NCBI RefSeq assembly: GCF_036370855.1 | Contig: NC_088099.1 | Location: 23,775,501-23,839,500, forward strand | From: Dromaius novaehollandiae | Lineage: Eukaryota > Chordata > Aves > Casuariiformes > Dromaiidae | Length of the DNA: 64,000 bases | Direction: 5' to 3' | In this document: positions 23,031 to 36,100 of the stretch, one piece after another | How positions within the stretch are numbered: position 1 is the first letter of the stretch | Layout: each line of letters opens with the position of its first letter | Translations under genes and position numbers: made by a program | The notes under the pieces: generated by a model | The model's input: the letters and a program-made list of their open reading frames with translations, nothing else | The model's database searches: none | Told to the model about the DNA's origin: nothing

Positions 23031-26000
23031 TCCAACATATTCACTAAAGTGTGAAAATATTGCCTCTGGTGGGAGAAAGACAACATAATCAGCTATGCAT
23101 CTAATTGACTGTTTCAGATAATAGGGCAGTCCCGGAGTCGGAGTAACAGCATGTGCCCGTAGGCAAGTAGATTTTGCCTATATAGAGCCATCCCAAATGC
23201 CCAGTCCTGAACTTGTCAAACCCTGTAGATTAGAACCAAAACTCATGTTGAAAATGTGTTTCTTGCTAAAAAAAATTGGTATCTTTTCTTCTCCATCAAC
23301 TGATACATTTATTTCTTGCTGAGCAGTGAAAGGGCTGTACCTCTAGGACAACATCCCACGCCCTCTCTGTTGCAACATCTCAAGCATATTCACCTCTTTA
23401 TATACAGGTGGCAAATTCATGCTTCTCTTTTCATGCATCTTCCTTGCTAGTTCTGTAAAGTCTGCATCTCCCACAGCTGCTCATTGTAATGTTTGCCTTA
23501 ATGAAAGATGATGTTGTAAATAAAAGAGAAACAAGTAATTACATTTCTCTCTCTCCCTTCTCACAGAAAACTGACAACTTACACAAATGAGTATCATTTT
23601 AAAGATTTTTCTTAACAAAAAATGAGTGTGGTAAACATATCTCTTCTGGAAATCCCAATTTGTCAGAGTATCTCTTCACCTCAGTTGTATTTCTTATATG
23701 TTGAGGGGATCTTGACACTTCCCTCTTCATTTCTTGTTATATTGATTCATTGCTTTTATTTTGGGATCTCATAATTTAGAGACTGGCATTTTTGTGTGCA
23801 AAAGTAAAATGTGTTACTTTCTGATTCTCTTTGCATGGGTTGGTTTCCAAAGTAATATTAATAAAGCCTGTAGTTTGTGTATATATATAAACTATATCAT
23901 CCCTCTTATATGCTTCTCATTAAAGTGAAAAATCTCATAGTTTTACATTAATTTTTCCATCTTATAACTAATCTATTTGACTCCATATTTTGTTATGAAA
24001 ATCAACAGCCTTGGAATTCTTATTCCTATAAAACATTGATTTTGACATTTCTCCTGGCTTCCTTTGCAATTTCATTGCAACTTTAATGTAATTAAAAAGT
24101 TAATACCCCTGCATTGGTTTTTGTCCACACAATGAGAAGAAAGCCTTTTCTGCCATAGGAGTGTTTTTGAAAAATGTATTGATTTATCTAGTTGTTGGAA
24201 CTATAGATGTAAGTTATGTGGAGCTTTTTATGGTGTGTAGCTATTTCTGGCATTTCTGCAGAAGTTTCTGCATTTCAGAGCAATACTTTTCTGTCTAAAT
24301 GGGCAAAGAAGACATTAAGATGGAAAGCTCCTTGTGAAAGGTCATTGAATTAAAGAAAAATTTTCTCTGAAGGCAACTGGACTAATGAAGGCTATTTCCC
24401 ACAGAGCTGTGTCTTACTTTTGGATTCTCTGGTATCCACTAATGTTCAAATCTAAATATACTACCTTGCAGAAGACTGCCCTAAAAGCCAGGTGTAAAGC
24501 AGGCATGAGGGGAACTCCCTTATTGCTTCTGCTGAGGTGAGTCACTATGCTCCAGAAAATGCATGCCAGAAGGACAAAACAAGAATGACACTTCCTTGGG
24601 AAAGCAAATTCTAGGCCATGGCCCTTGCTCCAAGGGTGGCTGAGACTTGGGAAGAGGAGCCAAGAAGTCTCTTCCGGGCAGTCTTTTTGTCACTGAGCAA
24701 AGTGGCAAGAGCTGTAGAACTTAAGTTATAACTGAGTTATAAAAATGAAAATCAATTTTGTCCTACGGTGATAACTGTGATGTAGTTGGGTACCAGGGCT
24801 GAGTCTATGCACACACCCAGTGTGCTTCAGACATTAATTCCCTGGGTGGTCCAAGACCTCCCCAGCTAGTTATCTTCATAGATGGTCTGACTTGCAACTG
24901 GGGGCTGAGCCCTTTCATGGCAAAGAGTTTGACTGATTCTTCCAGGAACGCTTCAGATGCGGATTTCAGACAGTTCTGGAGATTCCCGCAGGCAACTCCT
25001 GCTGTGCCTATTCCAATTTGTATGCTCAAATATGTTGATTAACATCTGAGTGGAGGGTCCTAGAGATGACCAGGTAGCTCCTGCTGCAGAAGTGATCAAA
25101 CTGTACATAGATAAGACATTGATGAATAGTTAATAGAAGTTGTTCCTGCAGCTGCAGTAATGGTCACATAACCCAATCTTTTGTATGTAGTTAAGATAAT
25201 CATGTGCTGCAGTGGTCACATAGGACCATGGACTGCCTAGATATGAAGATATGACCAGCAGAACAGGGGTTATGGGAGTCTCTCCCAATCCAGCTGAAGA
25301 TGCTGCTGCAAGGACTCTTGCAACAGAGACTGCCATCACCACCAAATAGCAATTGACAGTTGTGTTTGGGAGATTTAATTCCCATGCAAGTGCTGTCCTA
25401 TACCAAGATCTCCATAAACATTTTTTTTCCATTTTTTAACGAACATTCTGCCCAGAACGCCTGTGCAAGAATTAGAGAGTCAGGATCTCTTACTGACCTT
25501 GTGAATCTCCATCTCTTTTCTGTACAATCATGCAGCTATACTACAGTGGAAAATATTCTACTCCACCTGGGTTATATGTTAGCGATTCAAATATTTTCCT
25601 GGCAGGCAGGAACTAGAGGTTTGAATGTCTCCAGGCTGAGGACGACTTGGTATTCAGCTCTTCCACCATCTGGGTTAGAATGCTCAAGTGAACAGGTTCT
25701 TCTATAACAGACGAGTACTTTCTTCTTCTCTGAGAGTTTTCAAACAGAAGTAATCCATAGTAAATTGTGACCTCACAAACTTTATTTCAACTCCCAAACA
25801 GAGCTAGATGTGAAATGGTGCCAAGTGTTTAGGCAAAGCAGACCCCTTTTTGGATTTGGGTGCATAAATTATAAGTAGCATTTCAGAGGTGGGGTACCTC
25901 TTATTTACTGTTAGATGTCTGAAAACATAGACCTCTAATCTGAGTTAGTCTAGATTCCCTTTACTATTAAAGGAAAGAAATACACACTTCTAGAATGGAT

Positions 26001-26099
26001 TTGTCCTACCAGTAGGATTCATATTACTTCTAATAGGAGAGCCCATTTCTCTCTATTGATTACTGAGGGATCTTTGGGTGGTGGCTAGGTCAGATGCTA

Positions 26100-26741
26100 A
26101 CATTTGCTTTGAAGATATGGAAAGTGAGGCAAAATCTGCCAGCAGCATCCTGGGATGCATTAGGCAGAGTGCTGCCTGCAGGTTGAGGGAGGTGGTCCTT
26201 CCCTTCTGCTCAGCACTGGCGAGACCACATCTGTGGTGCTATACCCAGTTCTCGGCTCCCCAGTACAAGAAAGGCATGGAAATACTGGAGCAAGTCCAGC
26301 CATGAAGATGAACAAGGGCTTGGAGCATCTCTCATAAGAGAGGCCGAGAGAGCTGGGCCTGTTCAGCCTGGAGAACAGAAGGCCTGGAGGGGGAGCTGTG
26401 GGGAGGGAACTTATCAATGCTTGTAAATATCCGATGGGAGGATGTCAGGAGCCAGACTCCTCTCAGTGGTGCCCAGTGACAGGAGGAGAGGCAACGGGCA
26501 CAAACTGAAACACAGGAAATTCCACATGAACATAAAAAACCCTGCTTTACTGTGAGAGTTGTTGAACGCTGTAACAGGTTGCCCCCAGAGAGGTCGTGGA
26601 ATCTCCATCCCTGGAGCTATTCAAAACCCTGCTGGACACGGTCCTGGGCAACCTGCTGTAGGTTACCCTGCTTGAGCAGGGTGGGTTGGACTAGATAATC
26701 TCCAGAGGTGCTTTGCAGCCTCAAACTGTTCTGCAGTTCTG
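26100..26741 (+). mobile_element. CR1 LINE 3' end, best preserved copy in the window
   Basis: The sequence runs in order through CR1 landmarks: 'cactggcgagaccacatctg', 'agagctgggcctgttcagcc', 'ggagaacagaaggcctggag', 'gtgcccagtgacaggaggag', 'gaatctccatccctggagct' and 'gggtgggttggactagataa'. It ends in 'tctccagaggtgctttgcag' and a degenerate ATTCTATG-like tail, 'ctgttctgcagttctgttg'. It is a 5'-truncated insertion of about 640 bases covering the end of ORF2 and the 3' UTR in plus orientation. It is clearly less diverged than the other copies here, so it is probably the youngest CR1 in the window. Its tail wording resembles avian CR1 subfamilies. No intact frame remains. Confidence 0.92.
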
Positions 26742-29700
26742 TTGAAACGCATCTGAACCATGGCATCTACTTTCAGTCTGGTAGGCTTTCTTATACCCTG
26801 TTTTGTCTTTCTATAGCTCTTCCTTAATCTTAAGAAACATGCCACATTCCTATTATCCTATTTCAAGAAATTGCTCTCGTTTTAAGGATCTTTATGACTT
26901 TTTTAAACAGACTTTCCCATTCTAATTTGCATAAATCACACACCTGAAAAAATTGTCCAATATTTCAGGAAAACATGCCTCAAATCAGAAAAAAATGAGT
27001 AAAAAAAGCTTAGGCATTTTTTTTTCACATTTGAATACATCTCAGTATTAGAGTCTTGTGTCTGCATAGTTGTACTGTACAAATTAATCTTATATCATCT
27101 TTGTATTGGGCTTTATCTGGAAATCCTTGCTCAGGTGATAGAAATTTTGTCTAAGTAAAGATTGAGAAAGAATTCTAGGATTCAATTCACGGATCAGAGC
27201 CAGAATTTCATGAACTGTGAAGATATATTGCTGTAGAGTGTAAATTTACAGAAAATATAGATATTTACAGTGTACCCGATGCATGGAGTTCACACTCTGA
27301 CCTGAATCTTGCCTACATGTATACCATGAACATACTGAGAAGTAAGAAGTTTACCTTTTAATCTCCAGTTCTTTCTGGTTATGGCATAAGGTTTGATTTC
27401 AACAGTAAAACAAGAAGTTCCCTAGGAGAAATTTGTTTTTTGTTTTACCATGTTTTTACGTGTGAAGTTAAACCTGTGGATTAATTTAGTTTAAAAACAA
27501 ATTAAAATTATTTTTGCTATGTCCAGAAACTCTCAAAACAGCATCTTTCTATTATTTTACTAAACAGAAGATGAATAAGCAATATTCCTCATACAAAGAA
27601 AATATGGCTCAGAGTTTCTTTCTTTGAACTACCCCAAAGCTTTTGGCTAAAATACTAGTGAGGTAAATAATGTATCAATAATGTTAGCAATGCTTACCTA
27701 AGGTACTTATACAAAACAAACAAAAGGTTTACTTAACAGGCATAGCTATTCCCCCCATTACTTTTGATCAATTGCTTTGTGGTCATGTTCATTAGACAGC
27801 CTAATGTGAACCACAATTACATTTTATCCTTTTAAAAGACAAAGCAGAATCCCAAGCCATTAATTAAAGGGTCTGACTAAAGTTGGTTGCAAGATGGATG
27901 TTGCATCCCCTTTACTGATGACTGAACTCAGCAAAACCGAGCACTTTAGTTTTAAGTAGCAAATACTCTAGCAGTAATTGAATGCAAACTTTTGCTCTGC
28001 TCTGGTACTCTTGGAAAAAGAAAATTGTTTCCTGTGTAGATTCCTGAAGACATGAAATCCTATGAATCTAGATTTACAGAAGGCAAACTACAAGTATGAT
28101 CAAAATGTCTGAGATAGGGGAGGCCAACTAACGACTCACTGCTTATCTGCAGTATTATTTCCTCTGACATTGAAAATCATTTAAAACTTAGTTTTCTGAA
28201 CCCCTGTATCTAATGCTCCAGCATCCCAATGCCAAAAACCAATTTATGGTACCTGAGAAATTGCATTGTTACTACAACTGAACACTACAGGTTGGCTAGT
28301 ATATTTATGCGTACGTCCAGGCAAAAGGTCTACCATGCAAATGTAAGAAAACTGTCTCTGGGTAAATAAATCCAATCTATTAATTATCTCATGATTCATT
28401 ACCTCCACAGCTGCTCTCCAGCTGCACTCCACGGATGTTCCCCAGCCCTTGCTTTGTATTAGTCTGCTTGCCTCAGGCTATCCCAAATGTGGGATGCACA
28501 GTTCCCTCCTCCAAGTGACTATGCCCCATTTCTCTATCCCCCTCCTCCCAATACCACAAAGAATCTTGAGAGTTGCTTCCTTCTACGATCTTCTGAGAGC
28601 AGGTGACCCAACACTAAACCGTGCTGAACACTGAACAAGGCTGTGCAACGCCAAGTGCCCCAGGTTTAGCAGAGAGTCACAGATTTCCTACATGACCTTG
28701 GAAAAAGATCGAAGGGAACTTAGGTAGCTGGTTTTAATGGCAGGTAAAATACAGCATCTTTAAGATCTGGGTGTCAGGCTTGCATGGGTGAAAGAATAGT
28801 ATTTCTTGATCTCCCCGGGGCCCTGTGAGGCTCTCAGCAATTGTGGTAACTGAGGGGAGGCTCTGAACATGAGCTGGGAGGTTAGCATTAAGTTCAGGTG
28901 TAGTAACTAAAATTTTGAAAAGAATAATCAAGGGGATAAGAGGAAAAGTCTTAATTTTAGAAAAAATCTTAGGTTCGGGATTTTTTAAAGGCAGGACTTT
29001 CTGAAATTTTCATCTGGTGTCTGTTTGGGCCTCTCTCCCTTTCCATCAGTTTGAAATAATAAGACTATTACCTAGAAGCTTTAAAAGAAAAAGAAAAGGC
29101 TACTCATTGCCAGTGGGGGAAAAATATATTGCAGTCCTTGGCGGTAAGGGCCTGTGGCTCTGTCGGTCCCAGCATGTAGCCTGATGCCAACTCAGCTGTA
29201 AGAGAGCCAAAGCACACAGAGAGACTTTTTTTTTAATTAGTTTAGTGTCCATTATTAATAGGAAACCCACATAAAATAAAAAACACAAATCATAGATAAA
29301 CACAAAAGCCTATATTTAGTCAGTGAGATATATGAGAAGGTAAAGAGCCCAGGTACAGACACAGGAGGTCATCTCCCACTTTTCTGAAGTCTGCCTGCAG
29401 AGTTATTTGCCAGGGCACTGGCTGCCAGGAAGGTTCTCTGGCACTGCTGCATCGTGTTCTTGCACTAGGCTGAGGGATGGCTGAGAAAATTCTTGCAATT
29501 AATTAATTAAATTGAGGAAGATTTGAGGAAGATTTGTCTGGCAAACATGTCCTGTAGGAAGAGAATAAAAACAAATAGACGAGTTTGTTTTCTACCCAGA
29601 TAGCCAAACAGAGCAAAAAAAGTCAGGGGAAAAGTTGGGATCACCATGGAGGAAAGCAACAAAACTAAATAAAAAATTCAAGGATCATAGCAAGGACAGG

Positions 29701-30109
29701 TCTTGCTGCAGAGGCTCTTGCCTCCCTTACTATCACAGGAAGTCAGTAACAATATTTTACACAATAATGTTTTATTTTTGTAAAAATTTTCATACAGATA
29801 CTCATAGCCCTTTTATAAATCCCAGATATTAAAGCTCTGGATCAGATCTTTCAGACAGTGAGCAAAAACCTGAGCTGAAAGCACTGAGGCGAATCACCAT
29901 CTTCATCAGGTTGCCTTTGCTGGATGTTGCCAGCCAAAAAAAAGGACAGAGGAGACTATGTCCAAATTTCTATGCAGTGCGTGATTTAAGATTACAGATA
30001 TTTTAAGGAAATTCACTCATGGAAAGAAGGTGGAAAAGAAGGAAAATGCTCCTCCTACAGTCTTACTGGTTGTGGGAACTCTGCAGAGTTTGCAACAGAA
30101 CAAGTTGTG
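26742..30109. other. Unique AT-rich non-coding DNA, no gene seen
   Basis: No recognisable exon or repeat was found beyond an 11-bp tandem duplication at 29512-29533 ('ttgaggaagat' twice) next to an (AATT)n stretch at about 29498-29511. Open frames are all below 70 codons. Confidence 0.5.
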
Positions 30110-30450
30110 AATTTTTTGACAAATGGCTTTATGATTGAAAAATGTTAAAACAAAAATTTTTCATGGGAAAGGGTCTATTTTTTAGCTTAAAAAGAACAGA
30201 AAAAATTTTAAAGCACAAAGCTTCCAAGGTTAATGTTCTCAGACAACAACATGCTGGCTTTTCCTTTCAAAATGGCTTGTATTCTGACATTTAAGTCAGT
30301 TAAAACACAAAATCCAGAAGTGAAATGGAATGTTTTGAAACCATGGAAATGACCATTTCACCCAGATTACTGCTTCATGAAAATTTTCAACATTTTGACT
30401 TCTGATATTTGTATCAGATGAAATTTCAACATTTCAGAATCTTTGAAGGA
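30110..30450. repeat. Possible AAAATTTTCA / CATTTTGA ancient repeat
   Basis: Within 340 bases, motifs such as 'caaaaatttttcatgggaaa', 'gaaatggaatgttttgaaac', 'catgaaaattttcaacattt' and 'gaaatttcaacatttcagaa' recur in both orientations. This alternating, self-complementary pattern of TTTTCA and TGAAAA is a hallmark of an old sauropsid interspersed repeat whose formal name I cannot give. Boundaries are not sharp. Confidence 0.35.
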
Positions 30451-31547
30451 CATAAAATGAGCCTTCTAATAGACTGATTTTCTCTTCTTTATTCCTTAAA
30501 TCTTTATGAATGAAATCATGAAGAAAATTAAATGAGTGCTTTGCCTGTGATTAAAAATATGCCCAAGAGAAATTGCATTGAATCTCAAAAATCAAGAAAA
30601 TTAATTGAATGAGCATTTTTTCCATTGATTTTAGTGGTTTATATATAGACACACACAAAAATGAAAGACTGCACATTTCAGAAATGCAGATATATAGTTG
30701 CATATTTAAACGTGTATAGGCAAGTAACTGCATGCAGTTGCACCAATTCTGTATACAGATTGTCCTTCGTTTCTTGCAGACATGTACACATACTTGAAGA
30801 AGATATGCTCGCATGTATGCCTATCATGCATATATATGGAAAGGAATTTAAAATATTTACACATTTTAGGCTGCAACCTCAGACCAAGTATGTTTTCCTG
30901 CCCTTAAAGAAACACTGAAAATCCCAGATCGGTAGCAGCCTAGATTCGTTCTGGATTTTTGATGTATTGCTGCCTACCTGCTCATCAGACAACCTTCCTC
31001 TTCCTAATTTATCACTCTTTCATCAGATTTAGTACAAAGAACCAGCCTGCAAAAGGTAAAAAAAAAATTATAAATTATACTGACCTGTTCACATTAGTGT
31101 GAGTGTAAGCAACACCGAGGTGTTTCTATTTATCACCATTTGCTTTGATAGGGCACCATTCATTTAATTTATCATTTGATTCCTTTCAATTATTTCTTCT
31201 TGAGAAGAAGTACAATCGGCATTATTTAGTTAAGATTGTGTTTGCCCAAAAGGTTTTGTAGAACCCATTAAAAGGAAACAGTTGGTGAATACTTGTGCAT
31301 TGGATCTAGAGTTTTCCTCAGATTACTTTGTGATTTTAAAACATTCTTATTTAACCTTTTATAATTACAAGAAGCTAACCCAGATAATCTGCATTTAAGA
31401 TGAAGAGGAATGTAGTGAAATTGTATGAATACTCTCTTTGTTATTTCAGGGTAACACACTTTGGTGTGGAACAGCTACCAATTTGAAAATCTTCTTTGAA
31501 GGACCATTGCTGATTATCTTACTGATTTTGGTTTTGTTTTTTCATTT

Positions 31548-31620
31548 GTTTTTTCAATTTCAATTGAAATTCAATTGAATTCAAATGAATTCAAATTCAA
31601 TTTTCAATAATTTTTCAATT
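31548..31620. repeat. AT-rich tract with nested perfect palindromes
   Basis: Units of TTCAATT/AATTGAA repeat irregularly. Two perfect palindromes overlap: a 16-base one at 31556-31571 (aatttcaattgaaatt) and a 14-base one at 31568-31581 (aattcaattgaatt). GAATTC sites follow. The tract could extrude as a cruciform or simply be a low-complexity expansion. Confidence 0.8.
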
Positions 31621-33039
31621 AAGGGAACCTTATGCAAAGAAGTGGGACACATGATTCTAAACATGAATTAAAATTGACAAAATTAACCCAGGAGTTGCAC
31701 AACCGGTTTAAATGCGCTGAGTTATTAGGACAGCACATAATAAGCCTACTATCCTCTCCTCCTTCCCCTGCTGCCATCTTCCCAAAGGAAAGACTGAGCT
31801 AGATGCATATACCCAAAGGGACAACTTAGTTGTATGCACTGAAGTTCAGGAAGGGCTCTCGGACTGTAAATCCTAAAGCAGTTCTTCTCTCAGGGTTTCT
31901 GTACTGCTCCCTGATGACCAGGGATGTCAGATGACCAGATGATGTTGAGAGTCATGAATTTCATCCTGGAGCACTTATCCTTCAACTTGCTTCGGAGACT
32001 GCATTGCTGGACCTTGACTTTGTAGACACAGCAATGGTCTATCGTACCGGTCCAGTACCTCAGCCCCTCTGTGAGTGTGAGCCTTACGCTTTCAGTATCA
32101 GAGGAAGCAACATGGTGAATAAATGCACAAACAGTGTCCGGGAGAATGAGGTAGCAGGCAAAGGTTGGATGTAAATTTAAAAATGTGAACTTGTTCATTG
32201 GTAGTGAGTTGCTCTTACTTTCAGTAAAAAATCCCTCTGCTATTTCTGGTTTCTCATGCGACTTGTTTAGTGTTGGGCACTTAGACACTTAAGAATATTG
32301 AAAAGGAGCAGGTCTGACCCTGAGAGTTGGTGTTGACACGAAGGAAACAAGAGGTTTGTTCAAATCTGCGTTTTTTTTTAAACTTCAGGGTCTAGAAAAA
32401 ATTCCAGTGAAACAAAGGCATATTACTTATCTCTCAGCATTTGAATCCTTCATCTGGGAGGAAGAGGGCTCTGACTTCTATGAGCTTTGACAGTCCTTTT
32501 CTAAAATATTTCATTTTATCCTCTTTCACAGGAGATCAATAGGGGCTTTCTGGGTGCCATTTGCAGTCTGTCAGTTGATCACTTTGGCAATCCCTGCAAT
32601 TAAAGACCTCTCTGAGCCCAGTTTGCCCAGATAAAAACGTAGATAAGACTACCAGTACTCTTAGTGAGGAGTTTTGAGGGCTCTGGATGAAGAGCACTTT
32701 ATTTAACGCTACTCTGTGACTTGCCATCCCTTTAATTTCACAAACTTCTGACTTTATTTAGGTAGAAAAGAAAGAAGGAGAAAAAAAATCAGCTTCATGG
32801 ATAAGAAGTAAAAGCAATTTTAGATAGCTTTTTAAATAATTAATTACGCAAAGGTCTACGTCACCTAGAGTAAGAAGGCCGTGATTATTACTCTCTGCCT
32901 CCGTAACAGCCCTGCTGACGATCTCTGCACTTCAAATTGCTTTAGCAGCTGAGAATGGTTTTGCTTGACTCCAGGATCCAGTGCCCGTCTGTGGTGAAAC
33001 ATGTTCCTAACTCATGGAAAACAGTTTAATTTTCATCCT

Positions 33040-33150
33040 CTTAGCCTCTCTGCACCCGAGAAAAGTGCACTGAGCAGAGGCTCAGGGGTATATCTGCCTC
33101 TGTGTTTCACTCATCTGCAAAACAGGAACTGAGAGAGGCACAGCAGGACA
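33040..33150 (+). repeat. Possible MIR/L2-like fragment
   Basis: The phrase 'tgcctctgtgtttcactcat' followed by 'ctgcaaaacaggaactgaga' resembles the conserved MIR/L2 block 'TGCCTCAGTTTCCTCATCTGTAAAATGGGGA'. No flanking part of either element is recognisable, so this remains a short, uncertain relic. Confidence 0.3.
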
Positions 33151-36100
33151 GCAAGGCCTCCATCTGTCATGCAGAGCTCTGCTTTTTCTGCAAGTGATAC
33201 AAGAAATAACCAACATTTCATTTGAAAAGAATAATTTAGCATTCACTTTCAAGTATACCTTAGCTTGACTGCTAAGAAGCTATTGCTCGATATCCTCAGC
33301 CTCACCAACTAGTAGCATTGAGGAGGCAGGAGAGTTAGAGGAGGAATCAGAGTCTGACCTCATGTCCCCACCACAGATATCTGGAAAGATGTTATGGAAG
33401 CCACATGCTCTGTGTTTCGTTGTTTTATTCCGATCTCTTAAATGGTGCTTCCCTAAGTTACAGGAGGAATGCGAGAATAAAAGTTACTACAGTATTCTGT
33501 ACTTTGCAGGGCATGAAGGAAGAGGAAGATACATACAAAAATAGGACAGAGAAGTAGATTATCTTATAGATTATAGTGGAATATATTATTACACCTGGAG
33601 TATAAATAGGACACGAGGTTATAAACAGGATCTGAGGTACCTGGATATGATGGGGGTACAAACTGTGATTGCATTAGACAAACAGAATCCACACCTTAAG
33701 ACCAGGGTTTGGGAAAGGGCGCAATCTGCTAGGCTTCCTCCTGCACAAGCTGTGCACACACTTCTGACTAAAGTTTTCTTCGTAAGTACTTGCTTTCTCC
33801 AAATGGCAGCATCTGGGCTTTAGAGTATTATCATAAAGGTTTTCTTTTGGGGTACAAGTTGTGCAGCACAAGAGTAGTTTAAACTGTAAACCTGCAGAGC
33901 TATTAGACATCAGGAAAAATACCAAAGGAAAGAACAAGTGCAATTAATAAAACATAAAACATTTGCTCCATAAAAATCTAGAATATCATCATTCCTGCTT
34001 CAAATTAGTTGAAGAGTAATTATCCCCAAGATGTTCTGGCACCTTCTACATCTTGTTTGCAAAAGTTTGACAAAACAGGGAAGACATGGTAAAGATAAGG
34101 ATACCAGAACTATCTGTTGGACTAATAAAAGGAAGGAGAATTAGAATAAACTACTAGAAGTGAAATGACATTAGGACAAAAATTGGACAGTGTTAGTTAT
34201 CTGTGTGTGGAGTGCACGCACGAGAGCGCCTGAAATGCAGTGAAGGTGACCTTGCAGAGTCTCATCTGATAGAAAAGAAGATTAAAATTCCAATCTTAGA
34301 TATTGTCATTACTTACTTTTAATAAACAATACAATCCTAGTGGAAGAGCCCAGGTGACTGTTTATGTGCCTGATCTGCTGAAAACATGCTGACTTTTGCA
34401 CTGAGATGATTTAGATACAGAATTTATTAACAGATTTTAGGGGCAGTGGGATGCTTTGTGGATGGAGTGGGAAAAATCCATATGAAAAGCGTTATTTTAA
34501 AGAAGGTCTTCTTAGGAGATTTGTAGCACAGGATTCAATATCATAAATATTTCCACACTTTATCTGTGATAAGGAAAGAAGAACACCTCTGTATCCCAGT
34601 GGTGTAAAGACAGCAGAAAAGGCAAGGTTAAGGCTGTCTTTGAGGCATATTCACACTTCCTTGTTGACTAGACTGGGTAAAACTTATTGGAGACAGCATA
34701 GGGAGGGATGGCGCTGGTGCTTTTTGCAGCCTTTTGGCTTATTGGGTAGTACTTTTAGCAAAGGAACAGATATCTCTTCCCTCTCCGAAAAGAAAAGAAG
34801 TGGGAGAGGAGAATATGTTGAGAGTGTGTTGAGATAGTGAAAGAAAAGAAAGATGGGCTACTGAATGCCCTTCCCTCCCACCAGATCCCGAAAAGAAGAA
34901 TATTGTGCTCTATACTGCACTAAAACATGACATTTAGACTTAAGCAGTTTAAATAGTCCCCTGAGCTATGCTGAGGGTGCAGAACAGCTGTATGTATAAT
35001 TAAGTAAAGCTAATTACAATAAATTAAGTTAACTAGAAAATCAGCCAGAGTTTTTATTCCTAAAAGTTCTGTTGTTGTTGCCAGAGTTGAAAATGCTGTA
35101 GGGCAAGATACTGGGCCACTGCAGATTGCCAAAGATCTAGTCACTTGGTTTCTTTTTTTATTCAAAATTGGTAACTGAAAAATGTTGAAGTGAGGGGAGA
35201 GTGTTCGTATGCCTGAATTTTAGCTCCTAATTTAAAAATTAGATGAGGAGGCTAATCTTTCTAGGCTAATAGTATATTCAAGGTCGTTGCCTTCTCCTTC
35301 TCTTGGCTACAGAAGATTTCTTGAGTATTCAGGCTAGTGCCAGAATATGGCATGAATGTTTCCTTTGCCCGTCGCATGCCATGTCGGCATGGCTCTATTC
35401 TAAAGTGGTAAAAACTTTTATTCTAGTTCAACACCTAAACATGTCACATAGTCCAGTGAAAATCTAGCGCAACTCCATGAACATCAACAAAGTCATGCTG
35501 GTGTATTATTAGTGAATCTTGTAAGAGAGGAGGATTTGGCTCACCATTTATTGAGGTTCATGTTTCATGATGTGCCACTGAACAAGAGCCAATGTAGCAA
35601 GAGAAAGCTTGATCCTGCTTGTAAGCTAATGCAATACAGTCAGATGAACTGTAGATACTCTGCATTTACAGCAGCGTTACCGACATGAGGATCAGCTCCA
35701 GGAAGAACTGTGTGCTGTGCAGTGTATTGGGTAAAATGAAGAAAAGTGCTGAGGAAAGATATTGGCTCTAGCTGAGAAAACCATGAGGATCAAATCTCTG
35801 GAGTCTGGGAGACCATGCTAGGAAAGCATCACTGTATGTTTGCCTTTTTCTTACGCTCTTCTCAGAACATCTGCTACCTCCCACTTCCAGAAACAGGATA
35901 CAGGGCTAGACAGATCTTTGATCTCACTTTAAACATATATTATGATACGCAGTGTGCTCCTTCAGCTGCATGGTGCACTCAGCAAGGAATAAACTGTGGT
36001 TCAGCTAGCGCACAGCAAAGGGATGCAAAAGGCTGTGAGACTTCCTCCTGTGTCTTAGTGCCGGGTGCCAGAGCTAAAGACCAGATTGTGAGAGGCAAAG

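Larger units (their letters stand above)
17771..26099. other. Mostly unique non-coding DNA, no gene seen
   Basis: Apart from a C13-(AC)n microsatellite at 20595-20620, a hairpin at 20437-20484 and a weak repeat candidate at 22920-23030, I see nothing assignable. Open frames are short and overlap on several strands, as expected by chance. Short direct repeats of 'gctgcagt..ggtcacata' occur at 25151-25170 and 25206-25222. No CR1 of any length is evident here, unlike the adjoining regions. Confidence 0.5.
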
